From positions 1,674,001 to 1,738,000 of the forward strand of contig NZ_CP139148.1 in NCBI RefSeq assembly GCF_034058155.1: a DNA stretch of 64,000 bases, in the 5' to 3' direction. Source of the DNA: Flavobacterium sp. KACC 22761. GTDB taxonomy: Bacteria; Bacteroidota; Bacteroidia; Flavobacteriales; Flavobacteriaceae. Positions 26,289 to 33,932 of the stretch are shown in pieces. A program made the position numbers and the translations under genes. Within the stretch, counting starts at the first letter, position 1. Every line of letters begins with the position of its first letter. A model generated the notes under the pieces. The model did no database searches, was not told where the DNA came from, and saw nothing but the letters and a program-made list of their open reading frames with translations.

Positions 26289-26320
26289 CAAAAGTATTGT
26301 AGCTTTTCATTTTTACCAAA
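26289..26320 (-). promoter_or_regulatory. Promoter of putative small RNA copy 3
   Basis: On the minus strand TTTG (26317-26320) and TACTTTTG (26289-26296) are separated by 20 nt, a good match to the Bacteroidetes -33/-7 pattern. Initiation about 6-8 nt downstream would start the RNA at its first stem. Confidence 0.65.
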
Positions 26321-26383
26321 GAAATAGGATGAACGGCAAAAATAATCGATGAAATGCACAAATTAACTTTTCATTAATAGTTT

Positions 26384-28282
26384 TTAGTAAGCTCTAGCGT
26401 CTTTTCCTTCGTAAAAATTCATGAATGCACGATTCACAACACGGTTTCCTCCAGGAGTTGGATAATCTCCTGTAAAGTACCAATCTCCTAAATTTTTAGG
26501 ACATGCTTTGTGTAAATCATCTACGGTTTGGAAAATGATTTTTACTTCGGCATTAATTTCTGGAGAGCTTAACATTTCAGCTATTTTTTCTGAAATCTCC
26601 TCATCTGTAAATTGATCGTATATTGCGGTAACATAATTAACGACATCTTTATCTGCGAAATTTTCTTGTGCTTTACATTTAGCATAAACTTCATCTACAA
26701 TATGGTACAAGTTTCTTTCTTTTAATAAAGCAAGAGCGGCTCTAAAAGCAACCAGACCTTCTAGTTTTGCCATATCAATTCCGTAACAATCCGGGTAACG
26801 GATTTGTGGTGCCGATGAAACAATTACGATACGTTTTGGTTTCAAACGATCCATCATTTTAATGATACTCATTTTTAATGTAGTACCACGAACAATACTG
26901 TCGTCGATAATAACCAAGTTGTCTTCTGGTTTAATTACACCATACGTAACGTCGTAAACGTGAGCGACCAAATCATCACGGCTGCTGTCTTCAGTGATAA
27001 AAGTTCTAAGTTTAGCGTCTTTAATCGCTACTTTTTCTGTACGTATTTTGACAGACAAAAGCTCCTGAAGTGTTTCTGCAGTTAATGTATTTCTATTTTC
27101 TAGAATATAATTGTTTTTTCTTTGGTTTAAGAAATCCTGAGCAGCTTCAACTAAACCATAAAAAGAAGTTTCGGCTGTATTTGGAATATAAGAGAAAACA
27201 GTGTTGTCTGTATCGCTGTCAATCGCTTTAAGAACCGCAGGTAAAATTAATTTTCCTAAATCTTTACGTTCTTGGTAGATTTCAGCATCACTTCCTCTTG
27301 AGAAATAGATTCTTTCAAAAGAACAAGCCTTTTTAACGGTTGGTTCCAAGATTTGGTTCATAGAAACTTTTCCGTTTTTCTTGATAATCAACGCGTTTCC
27401 TGGATCGATTTCTTGAACGCTTTCAAAAGGAACATTGAATACCGTTTGAATAACTGGTCTTTCAGAAGCTACAACTACTACTTCATCATCTTGATAAAAA
27501 TAAGCTGGACGAATTCCTGCTGGATCTCTAAAAACAAAAGCGTCACCATGACCTAATAAACCAGCCATTGCATAACCGCCATCTAAGTTTTTAGCTGAAC
27601 GAGCTAGAATTTTAGCAATATCCAAACGCTCTGCAATTACCGGAGAAGCTTCTCTTTTTGAATAACCTTCAGCTTTACAGTCTTGGTACAATTGCATAAC
27701 TTCTTTGTCTAAGAAGTGACCAATTTTTTCCATTACTGTTACAGTATCCGCCATTTCTTTTGGATGCTGTCCTAATTCAACAAGATTTTCGAAAAGTTCT
27801 TTAACATTTGTCATGTTGAAGTTTCCTGCCAAAATCAAGTTACGGTGCATCCAGTTGCTTTGACGCAAGAATGGGTGCACACTTTCAATGCTGTTTTTTC
27901 CGAAAGTTCCATAACGAACGTGACCTAAAAACAATTCTCCTACATAAGGAATGTTTGCTTTTAGTTCTTTCATATTGTCTCCCAATTCAGGATGCGCTTT
28001 TAGTTCTTCACTAACGCGCTCATTGATTTGTTTGAAAACATCTTGTATTGGTTGAGCATGATTAGAACGAACTCTGCTGATGTAGCGCTGTCCAGGTTCA
28101 ACATCCAATTTAATGCTTGCAAAACCAGCTCCGTCTTGTCCGCGGTTGTGCTGTTTTTCCATCATTAAATACATCTTCTGGATTCCGTAGAAAGCAGTTC
28201 CGTATTTTTCTTTATAATATTCAAGCGGTTTTAGTAGTCTAACTAAGGCTATACCACATTCGTGTTTTAAAGCGTCGCTCAT
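26384..28282 (-). CDS. purF: Amidophosphoribosyltransferase (glutamine PRPP amidotransferase), long Bacteroidetes form
   Basis: The 632-aa protein has an N-terminal class II glutamine amidotransferase domain. The nucleophile is Cys9 in HECGIALVRL, so eight residues would be removed or the Cys is used internally. NRGQDGAGF and GHVRYGTFG follow. The C-terminal phosphoribosyltransferase domain has the PRPP loop VIIDDSIVRGTT. It makes 5-phosphoribosylamine, the first step of purine synthesis. It lies downstream of a PfkB-family kinase on the minus strand but a terminator separates them. Confidence 0.9.
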   Translation of the reverse strand: MSDALKHECGIALVRLLKPLEYYKEKYGTAFYGIQKMYLMMEKQHNRGQDGAGFASIKLDVEPGQRYISRVRSNHAQPIQDVFKQINERVSEELKAHPELGDNMKELKANIPYVGELFLGHVRYGTFGKNSIESVHPFLRQSNWMHRNLILAGNFNMTNVKELFENLVELGQHPKEMADTVTVMEKIGHFLDKEVMQLYQDCKAEGYSKREASPVIAERLDIAKILARSAKNLDGGYAMAGLLGHGDAFVFRDPAGIRPAYFYQDDEVVVVASERPVIQTVFNVPFESVQEIDPGNALIIKKNGKVSMNQILEPTVKKACSFERIYFSRGSDAEIYQERKDLGKLILPAVLKAIDSDTDNTVFSYIPNTAETSFYGLVEAAQDFLNQRKNNYILENRNTLTAETLQELLSVKIRTEKVAIKDAKLRTFITEDSSRDDLVAHVYDVTYGVIKPEDNLVIIDDSIVRGTTLKMSIIKMMDRLKPKRIVIVSSAPQIRYPDCYGIDMAKLEGLVAFRAALALLKERNLYHIVDEVYAKCKAQENFADKDVVNYVTAIYDQFTDEEISEKIAEMLSSPEINAEVKIIFQTVDDLHKACPKNLGDWYFTGDYPTPGGNRVVNRAFMNFYEGKDARAY

Positions 28283-28332
28283 TGTTTTTTTGTTATTTGT
28301 GTGTTGTTGTAAGTTGTGTGTATTAACGTAAT

Positions 28333-28360
28333 AAAAAAAGCCCCGTTTTATCCGAGGCTC
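28333..28360 (-). terminator. Terminator of the PfkB kinase gene
   Basis: On the minus strand GAGCCTCG and CGGGGCT pair with one U-G pair around a 7-nt loop, followed by T7. It lies 8 nt after the kinase stop and upstream of purF, so purF needs read-through or its own promoter, which I could not see. Confidence 0.75.
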
Positions 28361-28367
28361 TTAGGCA

Positions 28368-29291
28368 TTATATTTCTATGTCAAACTGAGTTAACGACTT
28401 AAATTGTTGTAATCGAATCGCTACTTCGGCTTTGCTTAAATTTTCCATCCTTTCAGTTCCAAATTTCTCTACGCAGAACGAAGCTAAATTTGAACCGTAA
28501 ATAATTGCATTTTTCATGTTTCCAAAAGAAATGTTTTCACTCTGTGCAATAAATCCAGAGAAACCACCTGCAAAAGTGTCTCCTGCTCCTGTTGGGTCAA
28601 AAACATCTTCTAATGGTAAAGCTGGTGCAAAGAAAACTTCTCTGTTGTGGAATAAAAGTGCGCCATGTTCTCCTTTTTTGATTACCACATATTTTGGTCC
28701 CATGTCTTGGATTTTAGCAGCAGCTTTTACTAATGAATATTCTCCAGAAAGTTGTCTTGCTTCTTCGTCATTGATTGTAATAACATCTACACGTTTGATA
28801 ACGTCTAATAATTCCGGAAGAGCGCAGTCCATCCAAAAGTTCATAGTGTCTAAAACTACTAATTTTGGTTTTTTCTCCATTTGATCTAAAACACTACTTT
28901 GAACCAATGGATGTAAGTTTCCTAACATTACAACATCAGCATCTTTGTAGTTTTGAGGAACTTTTGGCTGAAAATCAGCTAAAACGTTCAACTCCGTTAC
29001 AAGAGTGTCTCTAGAATTTAAATCGTTGTGGTATAAACCGCTCCAGAAAAAAGTCTTTCCTCCTTTTACAATTTCGATACCAGAGATATCAATATTTTTT
29101 GAAGTTAAAAGATCTAAATGTTCTTGAGGGAAATCGTCGCCAACTACAGAAACAATGGCCGATTGCAAGTTAAAAAATGACGCTGATAATCCGATGTAGG
29201 TTGCAGCACCACCTAAAATTTTATCTGTTTTTCCGAAAGGAGTTTCAATCGCGTCGAAAGCAACTGTTCCAACAATCAATAGTTTATTCAT
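28368..29291 (-). CDS. PfkB/ribokinase-family sugar or nucleoside kinase
   Basis: The 307-aa protein has the family's two signatures: GGAATYIGLSAS near the N-terminus and the anion-hole/catalytic-base motif DPTGAGDTFAGGF near residue 240. It phosphorylates a sugar, nucleoside or similar alcohol, but the substrate is not evident; proximity to purF suggests, weakly, a nucleoside-related substrate. It has its own strong promoter upstream. Confidence 0.88.
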   Translation of the reverse strand: MNKLLIVGTVAFDAIETPFGKTDKILGGAATYIGLSASFFNLQSAIVSVVGDDFPQEHLDLLTSKNIDISGIEIVKGGKTFFWSGLYHNDLNSRDTLVTELNVLADFQPKVPQNYKDADVVMLGNLHPLVQSSVLDQMEKKPKLVVLDTMNFWMDCALPELLDVIKRVDVITINDEEARQLSGEYSLVKAAAKIQDMGPKYVVIKKGEHGALLFHNREVFFAPALPLEDVFDPTGAGDTFAGGFSGFIAQSENISFGNMKNAIIYGSNLASFCVEKFGTERMENLSKAEVAIRLQQFKSLTQFDIEI

Positions 29292-29314
29292 TTTATGAAT
29301 TTCGAATTAGGGTG

Positions 29315-29345
29315 CAAAGATACTTCATAAGTTACAATATTGCAA
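29315..29345 (-). promoter_or_regulatory. Promoter of the PfkB kinase gene
   Basis: On the minus strand TTG (29343-29345) and TATCTTTG (29315-29322) are 20 nt apart, an excellent Bacteroidetes promoter 23 nt upstream of the start codon. The rest of the 322-bp spacer to 29613 shows nothing further. Confidence 0.75.
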
Positions 29346-29613
29346 CGGTTTGGGTTCTCAAAATTTTCTTAAAAAAACGACACCAATTTCGGACTGAAAA
29401 TACTGTAAATGAATCGGTTAAAATCTGTTTTTTATGAGGTTCAAAATAGATTTTTCAGAATTAATCTGCAACTTTTTCGAAAATAACTGCGAATATTTTA
29501 CAGCTAATTATTTTGTATAAGTTTCTTATATGTGGAAAGTCTTTTTCTCCTCATTTAAAGAGTCAAGAATTGTAGTGGAGTTATTTTTATTTTTTTACTT
29601 ATTATGCGTCGCC

Positions 29614-30516
29614 TTATTTTATATTTTTTATCCATCTGATCGCATCCTTCATGGGTTCCTCAGATTTGGAAAATGCTGTATTGTGCCCCAAGTTTGGAAA
29701 TAATTTATATTCATAAGGTTTTCCTGTAGATTTTAATTTATCTAGATATTCGATTGATAGCTTCACAGGAACTTGAATATCTTTACCACCAAAAATCCAC
29801 AATCCCGGAATTGACAATTTAGAAAGAACATCTTTAGGATTCGTATCGATAAACTCGTATCTGTCTGGGTCATTGAATATATGTTTTCGGGCATCTTCTT
29901 CGGAATGCGCATCCCAAAAATTTTTATCTCCATTGGTGTAAAACTGGAATCTCAATTGTTCTTTAACCGTTATAAGAGCTCCGCTAAATAGGGTCATAAA
30001 TTTAACTTTCTTATTTTTCTCTGCCGCTAATGGAATGATCCATCCTGCTTGACTTCCGCCTATTAAACCGATTGATATTTTATTATTTGATAAAGATTTA
30101 GATAAAGCATTTATGGCAGCGCTTGCATCTAAAGACAAAAGAGTTAGATTGGCGAAATCAACATTGTTTGTTCCTACTTCAGGTCCTGCATACACACCTC
30201 CGGATTCTCCAACTCCGCGTTTGTCATACGTCAAAACTGCAATTCCGTTGTTGGCTAGAGTTGTAGCAAATTCGATCATTCTTTTTTCTTGTCCAGATCC
30301 ATGAACAATCACAACAGCAGCTTGTATGTTGTTAGGCGTAAAAACAGTTCCAGCGAGTGAAATTCCTTCGCTAACAAATTTTATTTCTTTAGTGGTAAAG
30401 TTTGATGGAGTTGCTACTGTAGAATTAGTTACAAAAAACAAGAATATTAAAAGCAAAGATGCCTTCGTTTTAAAATTTTGTAGCGATAGACTATTTTTGA
30501 TTTTACTTCTTTTCAT
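29614..30516 (-). CDS. Exported alpha/beta-hydrolase
   Basis: With ATG 30516 (MKRSKIKNS) as start it is 300 aa. The open frame to 30555 overlaps the upstream gene and starts with unlikely residues. A signal-like hydrophobic segment (ASLLLIFLFFVTNSTVA) precedes an alpha/beta-hydrolase fold: oxyanion region VIVHGSG, nucleophile Ser in GLIGGSQAGW, Asp in FGGKD, His in NLGHNTAF. It resembles dienelactone-hydrolase or prolyl-oligopeptidase-like esterases, substrate unknown. It is third in the ECF sigma operon. Confidence 0.85.
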   Translation of the reverse strand: MKRSKIKNSLSLQNFKTKASLLLIFLFFVTNSTVATPSNFTTKEIKFVSEGISLAGTVFTPNNIQAAVVIVHGSGQEKRMIEFATTLANNGIAVLTYDKRGVGESGGVYAGPEVGTNNVDFANLTLLSLDASAAINALSKSLSNNKISIGLIGGSQAGWIIPLAAEKNKKVKFMTLFSGALITVKEQLRFQFYTNGDKNFWDAHSEEDARKHIFNDPDRYEFIDTNPKDVLSKLSIPGLWIFGGKDIQVPVKLSIEYLDKLKSTGKPYEYKLFPNLGHNTAFSKSEEPMKDAIRWIKNIK

Positions 30517-30532
30517 TTCTTTTAAAACGGTG

Positions 30533-30928
30533 TTACAACTGATACTTCTTATCAAAATAATTTTTTAAAACGCCAATTTGAATCAGCATCATAATAGGAA
30601 CAATCAAAAAGGCATACAAAATGTTTTTTGAAATATGGATTCCCGAAAAGATTGCTGCGATTTTGTCAGTGTATGTTTTGTCAATTTCTAAATTAGTTTC
30701 TGCTCCCGAAAAAAGAAAATTGTAAACAATCAAAAGGACTGTCACAGTTCCAATAAAAATCCACATTGATGTTGAAATCAAAGGTTTGTAAGGTTTTATT
30801 TTTGCTTTATCGGCAACAAGAATTTGCGACATCAAGTTTGAAGTAAAGTCGGCTGATGGCGATTGCAAAGTGTTTTCGCTCATCATTTTATCAATAAGAT
30901 TTTCTAGGTTTTTATCGCTCTCTTTCAT
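30533..30928 (-). CDS. Two-span membrane protein in ECF sigma operon, candidate anti-sigma factor
   Basis: The 131-aa protein has a cytoplasmic N-terminus of about 50 residues (MKESDKNLENLIDKMM) and two membrane spans (about 54-72 and 101-121). It overlaps the sigma factor gene by 17 nt. Small membrane proteins co-translated with ECF sigma factors are usually their anti-sigma factors. No classical zinc anti-sigma motif (HxxxCxxC) is present, so this is a positional inference. Confidence 0.65.
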   Translation of the reverse strand: MKESDKNLENLIDKMMSENTLQSPSADFTSNLMSQILVADKAKIKPYKPLISTSMWIFIGTVTVLLIVYNFLFSGAETNLEIDKTYTDKIAAIFSGIHISKNILYAFLIVPIMMLIQIGVLKNYFDKKYQL

Positions 30929-31499
30929 AATATTCTACTATTTCGGGTTCCAACTGCGTTTTTAAAATGGTGGCTAATTTTTGTCGGCTTCTAAATAATT
31001 TCACTTTGACATTGTTAGCATTTATATTCATGATTTTTCCAATTTCTTCTAAGCTTTGATCTTCAAAATAAAAAAGCGTCAACAAAAAATTATCATCACT
31101 TGGTAATAATTTTAAGCATTTTTGAATGGCCTGCTTTCGTTCAATGTCTTCTAAAGCACTCAAAGCATTTTCCATGGTTTTGACTAAATGCGATGAAAAT
31201 TCATCTATGGAAATGTTTAAATCTTCTTTTTTGTTTTTCTTTAAACGATCTAAGCAGGTATTGTAAGATATTTTATAAATCCAGGTTGAAAATTTAGAAT
31301 CGCCTTTAAACTTGCTCAACGAATTAAATGCTTTTATAAAAGTATCTTGCGCGGCTTCCTCAGCTTCTTCTCGGTTTTTGACCATTTTGAGCGACAATGT
31401 AAAAATCATATCCTTATAACGATCGACAAGCACGGCAAACAAATTTGTTTCGCCCTGCAGGATTCTGTCGATATAATGTTGATCATTTAAAGTGCTCAT
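30912..31499 (-). CDS. ECF-subfamily RNA polymerase sigma factor
   Basis: The 195-aa protein shows region 2 (DMIFTLSLKMVKNREEAEEAAQDTFIKAFNSLSKFKG, then FSTWIYKISYNTCLD) and region 4 (LPSDDNFLLTLFYFEDQSLEEIGKIMNINANNVKVKLFRSRQKL). It heads a three-gene operon with a membrane protein and a hydrolase. Its promoter is identical in both boxes and spacing to one reading the other way at 31705-31735, so autoregulation is likely. Confidence 0.93.
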   Translation of the reverse strand: MSTLNDQHYIDRILQGETNLFAVLVDRYKDMIFTLSLKMVKNREEAEEAAQDTFIKAFNSLSKFKGDSKFSTWIYKISYNTCLDRLKKNKKEDLNISIDEFSSHLVKTMENALSALEDIERKQAIQKCLKLLPSDDNFLLTLFYFEDQSLEEIGKIMNINANNVKVKLFRSRQKLATILKTQLEPEIVEYYERER

Positions 31500-31504
31500 A
31501 TTGT

Positions 31505-31535
31505 ATAGGACGACGGTTTGTTTGTTTAGGTTACA
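31505..31535 (-). promoter_or_regulatory. ECF-type promoter of the sigma operon
   Basis: On the minus strand TGTAACC (31529-31535), 16 nt, then CGTCCTAT (31505-31512). The same two boxes with the same spacing occur on the plus strand at 31705-31735. CGT-containing -10 and AAC-containing -35 elements are usual for ECF sigma factors. Confidence 0.75.
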
Positions 31536-31564
31536 AGAAAATTGAAATAATTTTCAATTTTATA

Positions 31565-31678
31565 AAATTCCAAATTCCAATGTTGGATCAGTTGGAACTT
31601 TGTCAAAGTTGGGAATGCAAAAAAAAAAAACATACTCAAAATTAACTGATTATCAGTAAGTTTTGGAATTTGGAATTT
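31565..31678 (+). repeat. 16-bp inverted repeat between the divergent promoters
   Basis: AAATTCCAAATTCCAA (31565-31580) is exactly complementary to 31663-31678. It sits between the two ECF-type promoters in a 268-bp spacer with no other gene. Confidence 0.7.
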
Positions 31679-31704
31679 GTTTTTTGAAATTTTTTGCAAA
31701 AAGC

Positions 31705-31735
31705 TGTAACCTCGATTTAAAAGGTGTCGTCCTAT
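31705..31735 (+). promoter_or_regulatory. ECF-type promoter of the DUF6249 gene
   Basis: TGTAACC (31705-31711), 16 nt, then CGTCCTAT (31728-31735), 32 nt upstream of the DUF6249 start. It matches the divergent sigma-operon promoter exactly. Confidence 0.75.
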
Positions 31736-31767
31736 GGAGTATCAATCAATTAAAAAAACATAAAATC

Positions 31768-32115
31768 ATGGGACCACAAGTATTAGTACCTCTTAGCCTT
31801 TTTGCAATGATCTTTGGGATCGTTTATCTAATTTATTCAACAAGAAATAGAGAGCGTTTGGCTCTTATAGAAAAAGGTGTTGATGCCAGTATATTTTTAA
31901 AAGGAGCTGAAAAAGGAGCTCCAGCTTGGAAAATATTTGTTATAAATTCTGCTTTTCTTTTAATCGGGATTGGTATAGGAATGTATATTGCTCTGTTCAT
32001 TACAACTTATACTGATATGAATTCAGATGTTGTTTATCCAGCAACAATCATTACAATGTCTGGAGTTGGTTTGCTTGTTGGATTCAATAGAGCCAAAGAT
32101 TTGGATAAAGAATAA
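31768..32115 (+). CDS. DUF6249-like small membrane protein, probable sigma regulon member
   Basis: The ATG at 31768 (MGPQVLVPLSLF) gives 115 aa; the longer frame from 31663 would start upstream of the promoter. Three hydrophobic spans are visible (about 4-22, 52-72 and 85-103) around a basic segment (STRNRERLALIEKG). That RxxLIEKG pattern is common in DUF6249-type proteins. Function unknown. The shared promoter suggests control by the ECF sigma factor next door. Confidence 0.8.
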   Translation: MGPQVLVPLSLFAMIFGIVYLIYSTRNRERLALIEKGVDASIFLKGAEKGAPAWKIFVINSAFLLIGIGIGMYIALFITTYTDMNSDVVYPATIITMSGVGLLVGFNRAKDLDKE

Positions 32116-32135
32116 GTAAGAGTTTAAGTTAGTGC

Positions 32136-32168
32136 AAAAAACGCATCAATAATTTGATGCGTTTTTTT
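32136..32168 (+). terminator. Bidirectional terminator between DUF6249 and rnhA
   Basis: AAAAAACGCATCA and TGATGCGTTTTTT form a perfect stem with a T7 tract on the plus strand and the matching tract on the minus strand. It separates two convergent genes and ends at the rnhA stop. Confidence 0.9.
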
Positions 32169-32643
32169 ATTCTTTAGATCCAATGGTTTCATAATATTCA
32201 TCAACAGAAAGTTTCGGTTGCATTGACGCCATTACAGCCAATTGGTCACAGCGCTCATTTTGCGGATGATTGTTATGGCCTTTTATCCATTTAAAATCTA
32301 CTTGATGTTTTCGGTAGGATATTAAAAAACGTTTCCATAAATCGGGATTTTTGCGTCCGACAAATTTCTTCTTTTCCCAACCCAAAACCCATTTTTTTTC
32401 GACAGAATCAACGACATATTTAGAATCGGAAATTACTAAAACCTTCATATTCGGTTTTTTTAGTTTTTCTAAGCCAACAATTACAGCAAGAAGTTCCATT
32501 CTGTTGTTAGTGGTTAAACGAAAACCTTCGTAGAATTCTTTTTTATGTGGAGTTCCAACCAATTCCATCACGACCCCATAACCTCCATTTCCTGGATTTC
32601 CTTTTGCGGCGCCATCTGTATATATATGTACTTCGTGATTCAT
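32167..32643 (-). CDS. rnhA: Ribonuclease HI
   Basis: The 158-aa protein carries the RNase H DEDD residues: Asp in IYTDGAAKGNPGNGGYG, Glu in NNRMELLAVIVGL, Asp in VISDSKYVVDSV, and the late Asp in NERCDQLA. It degrades RNA in RNA-DNA hybrids in the cytoplasm. Length matches the family. purN lies 76 nt upstream on the same strand. Confidence 0.95.
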   Translation of the reverse strand: MNHEVHIYTDGAAKGNPGNGGYGVVMELVGTPHKKEFYEGFRLTTNNRMELLAVIVGLEKLKKPNMKVLVISDSKYVVDSVEKKWVLGWEKKKFVGRKNPDLWKRFLISYRKHQVDFKWIKGHNNHPQNERCDQLAVMASMQPKLSVDEYYETIGSKE

Positions 32644-32718
32644 TTAATTTTAGATTTCAGATTTTAGATTTCAGAATGATCTAAAATTGATTTTTGTAAT
32701 TGATTTTTGAATTTGATT

Positions 32719-33282
32719 TTATTCTTCTAATATTCTATGAATAATCTCAGGAAAATGTTTTTGTTCCAATTCATGAATTTTTTCTGCTACTGTTTCCGGT
32801 GTATCTTCGTCTGTTAATGCTACATTGGCTTGGAAGATAATACCGCCTTCATCATAATTTTCATTTACATAATGAATAGAGATTCCTGTTTCTTTTTCCT
32901 TATTGTTAACTATAGCTCTGTGTATGTGCATTCCGTACATTCCTTTGCCTCCATAATTAGGTAAAAGCGCTGGATGAATGTTGATTATTTTATTAGGATA
33001 TTTCTCGATTATATTTTCAGGGAATTTTAGCAAAAATCCGGCAAGAACTATCAGATCCGGGTCGATTTCTTGTATTTTTTGTAGTACATTTCGCTCTAAA
33101 AGTTCGTTTTTTGAGAAGATTTCAACCGGAATTTGATGATTTTTTGCTCTTTCAATCACTTTTGCCGAAGCATTATTTGTAAAGACCGAAACGACCTTTG
33201 CAATTTGAGTGTTCGAAAAATATTTTATAATGTTCTCTGCGTTAGTTCCTGATCCTGAGGCGAAAACGATAATTTTTTTCAT
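32719..33282 (-). CDS. purN: Phosphoribosylglycinamide formyltransferase
   Basis: The 187-aa protein starts with the GART phosphate-binding motif FASGSGTNAENI. The catalytic block follows: VLAGFLLKFPENII, then INIHPALLPNYGGKGMYGMHIH with the essential Asn and His, and YDEGGIIFQANV with the Asp. It transfers a formyl group from 10-formyl-THF to GAR in purine synthesis. The acpP gene is divergent. Confidence 0.95.
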   Translation of the reverse strand: MKKIIVFASGSGTNAENIIKYFSNTQIAKVVSVFTNNASAKVIERAKNHQIPVEIFSKNELLERNVLQKIQEIDPDLIVLAGFLLKFPENIIEKYPNKIINIHPALLPNYGGKGMYGMHIHRAIVNNKEKETGISIHYVNENYDEGGIIFQANVALTDEDTPETVAEKIHELEQKHFPEIIHRILEE

Positions 33283-33419
33283 AAAGTTGTGTGTTTTGAG
33301 AATGCAAAAAACGGAATAAAAAACGAAAATAAATAGCTTTAAAACGGCTTTCTTGAAATTAATTTTATAAATTAGTGTTACATTTATTAACTAAATCGTG
33401 GTTTTAAAATAAAGTTTTT

Positions 33420-33427
33420 TATTTTTG
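33420..33427 (+). promoter_or_regulatory. acpP promoter -7 box
   Basis: TATTTTTG followed by C fits TAnnTTTG, 30 nt upstream of acpP. Transcription of purN starts on the opposite strand of the same 175-bp spacer. Confidence 0.6.
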
Positions 33428-33457
33428 CCAACAAATTAAATTCTAAAATTAAAGATT

Positions 33458-33694
33458 ATGTCAGACATTGCATCAAGAGTAAAAGCGATTATCGTAGACA
33501 AATTAGGTGTTGACGAAAACGAAGTTGTAACAGAAGCAAGCTTCACTAATGATTTAGGAGCTGACTCATTAGACACTGTTGAGCTTATTATGGAATTCGA
33601 AAAAGAATTTGATATTCAAATTCCAGACGATCAAGCAGAAAACATTGCTACTGTAGGTCAAGCTATTTCTTATATCGAGGAAGCAAAAAAATAA
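33458..33694 (+). CDS. acpP: Acyl carrier protein
   Basis: The 78-aa acidic protein has the phosphopantetheine attachment site [15 protein letters not shown] (Ser about residue 38). It carries acyl chains during fatty acid synthesis. fabF and rnc follow, the usual bacterial order, but a long hairpin separates acpP from fabF, allowing acpP to be expressed at a higher level. Confidence 0.98.
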   Translation: MSDIASRVKAIIVDKLGVDENEVVTEASFTNDLGADSLDTVELIMEFEKEFDIQIPDDQAENIATVGQAISYIEEAKK

Positions 33695-33701
33695 TAATAC
33701 C

Positions 33702-33794
33702 ACACCCGATTTTTAAAAATTCCAAATTTAAATTTCCAAATCCCAAAGTTGGAATTTGTTTTTTGAAAAATTGGAATTTTTAAAAATCGGGTGT
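33702..33794 (+). terminator. 24-bp perfect hairpin after acpP
   Basis: Bases 33702-33725 are exactly complementary to 33771-33794, beginning ACACCCGAT. The stem encloses a second AAATT/AATTT-type pairing and is followed by a T-rich tract. It probably ends or attenuates acpP transcription before fabF. The rest of the 238-bp spacer up to fabF is AT-rich with no gene. Confidence 0.8.
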
Positions 33795-33932
33795 TATTAT
33801 TTTTTTTAAAATTAAAATTCGATTGATTTTCAATCAATAAGATATATTTATATTGTAATGCCCATGGCTCTTAAGTAACATTATGTTAAGAAAGCGTGGG
33901 TTTTATTTGTTTAAAGTACAAAATACAAATTT

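Noticed and set aside
25649..26352. Two plus-strand frames sharing LPPFLPQIYHKLNLLMLW
   Set aside because: They are the plus-strand reading of the repeated small-RNA/terminator block; the similarity is explained at RNA level.
25606..26383. CRISPR-like array because of three similar units
   Set aside because: Units are spaced unevenly (about 300 and 180 bp), have terminator hairpins, and no cas genes are present.
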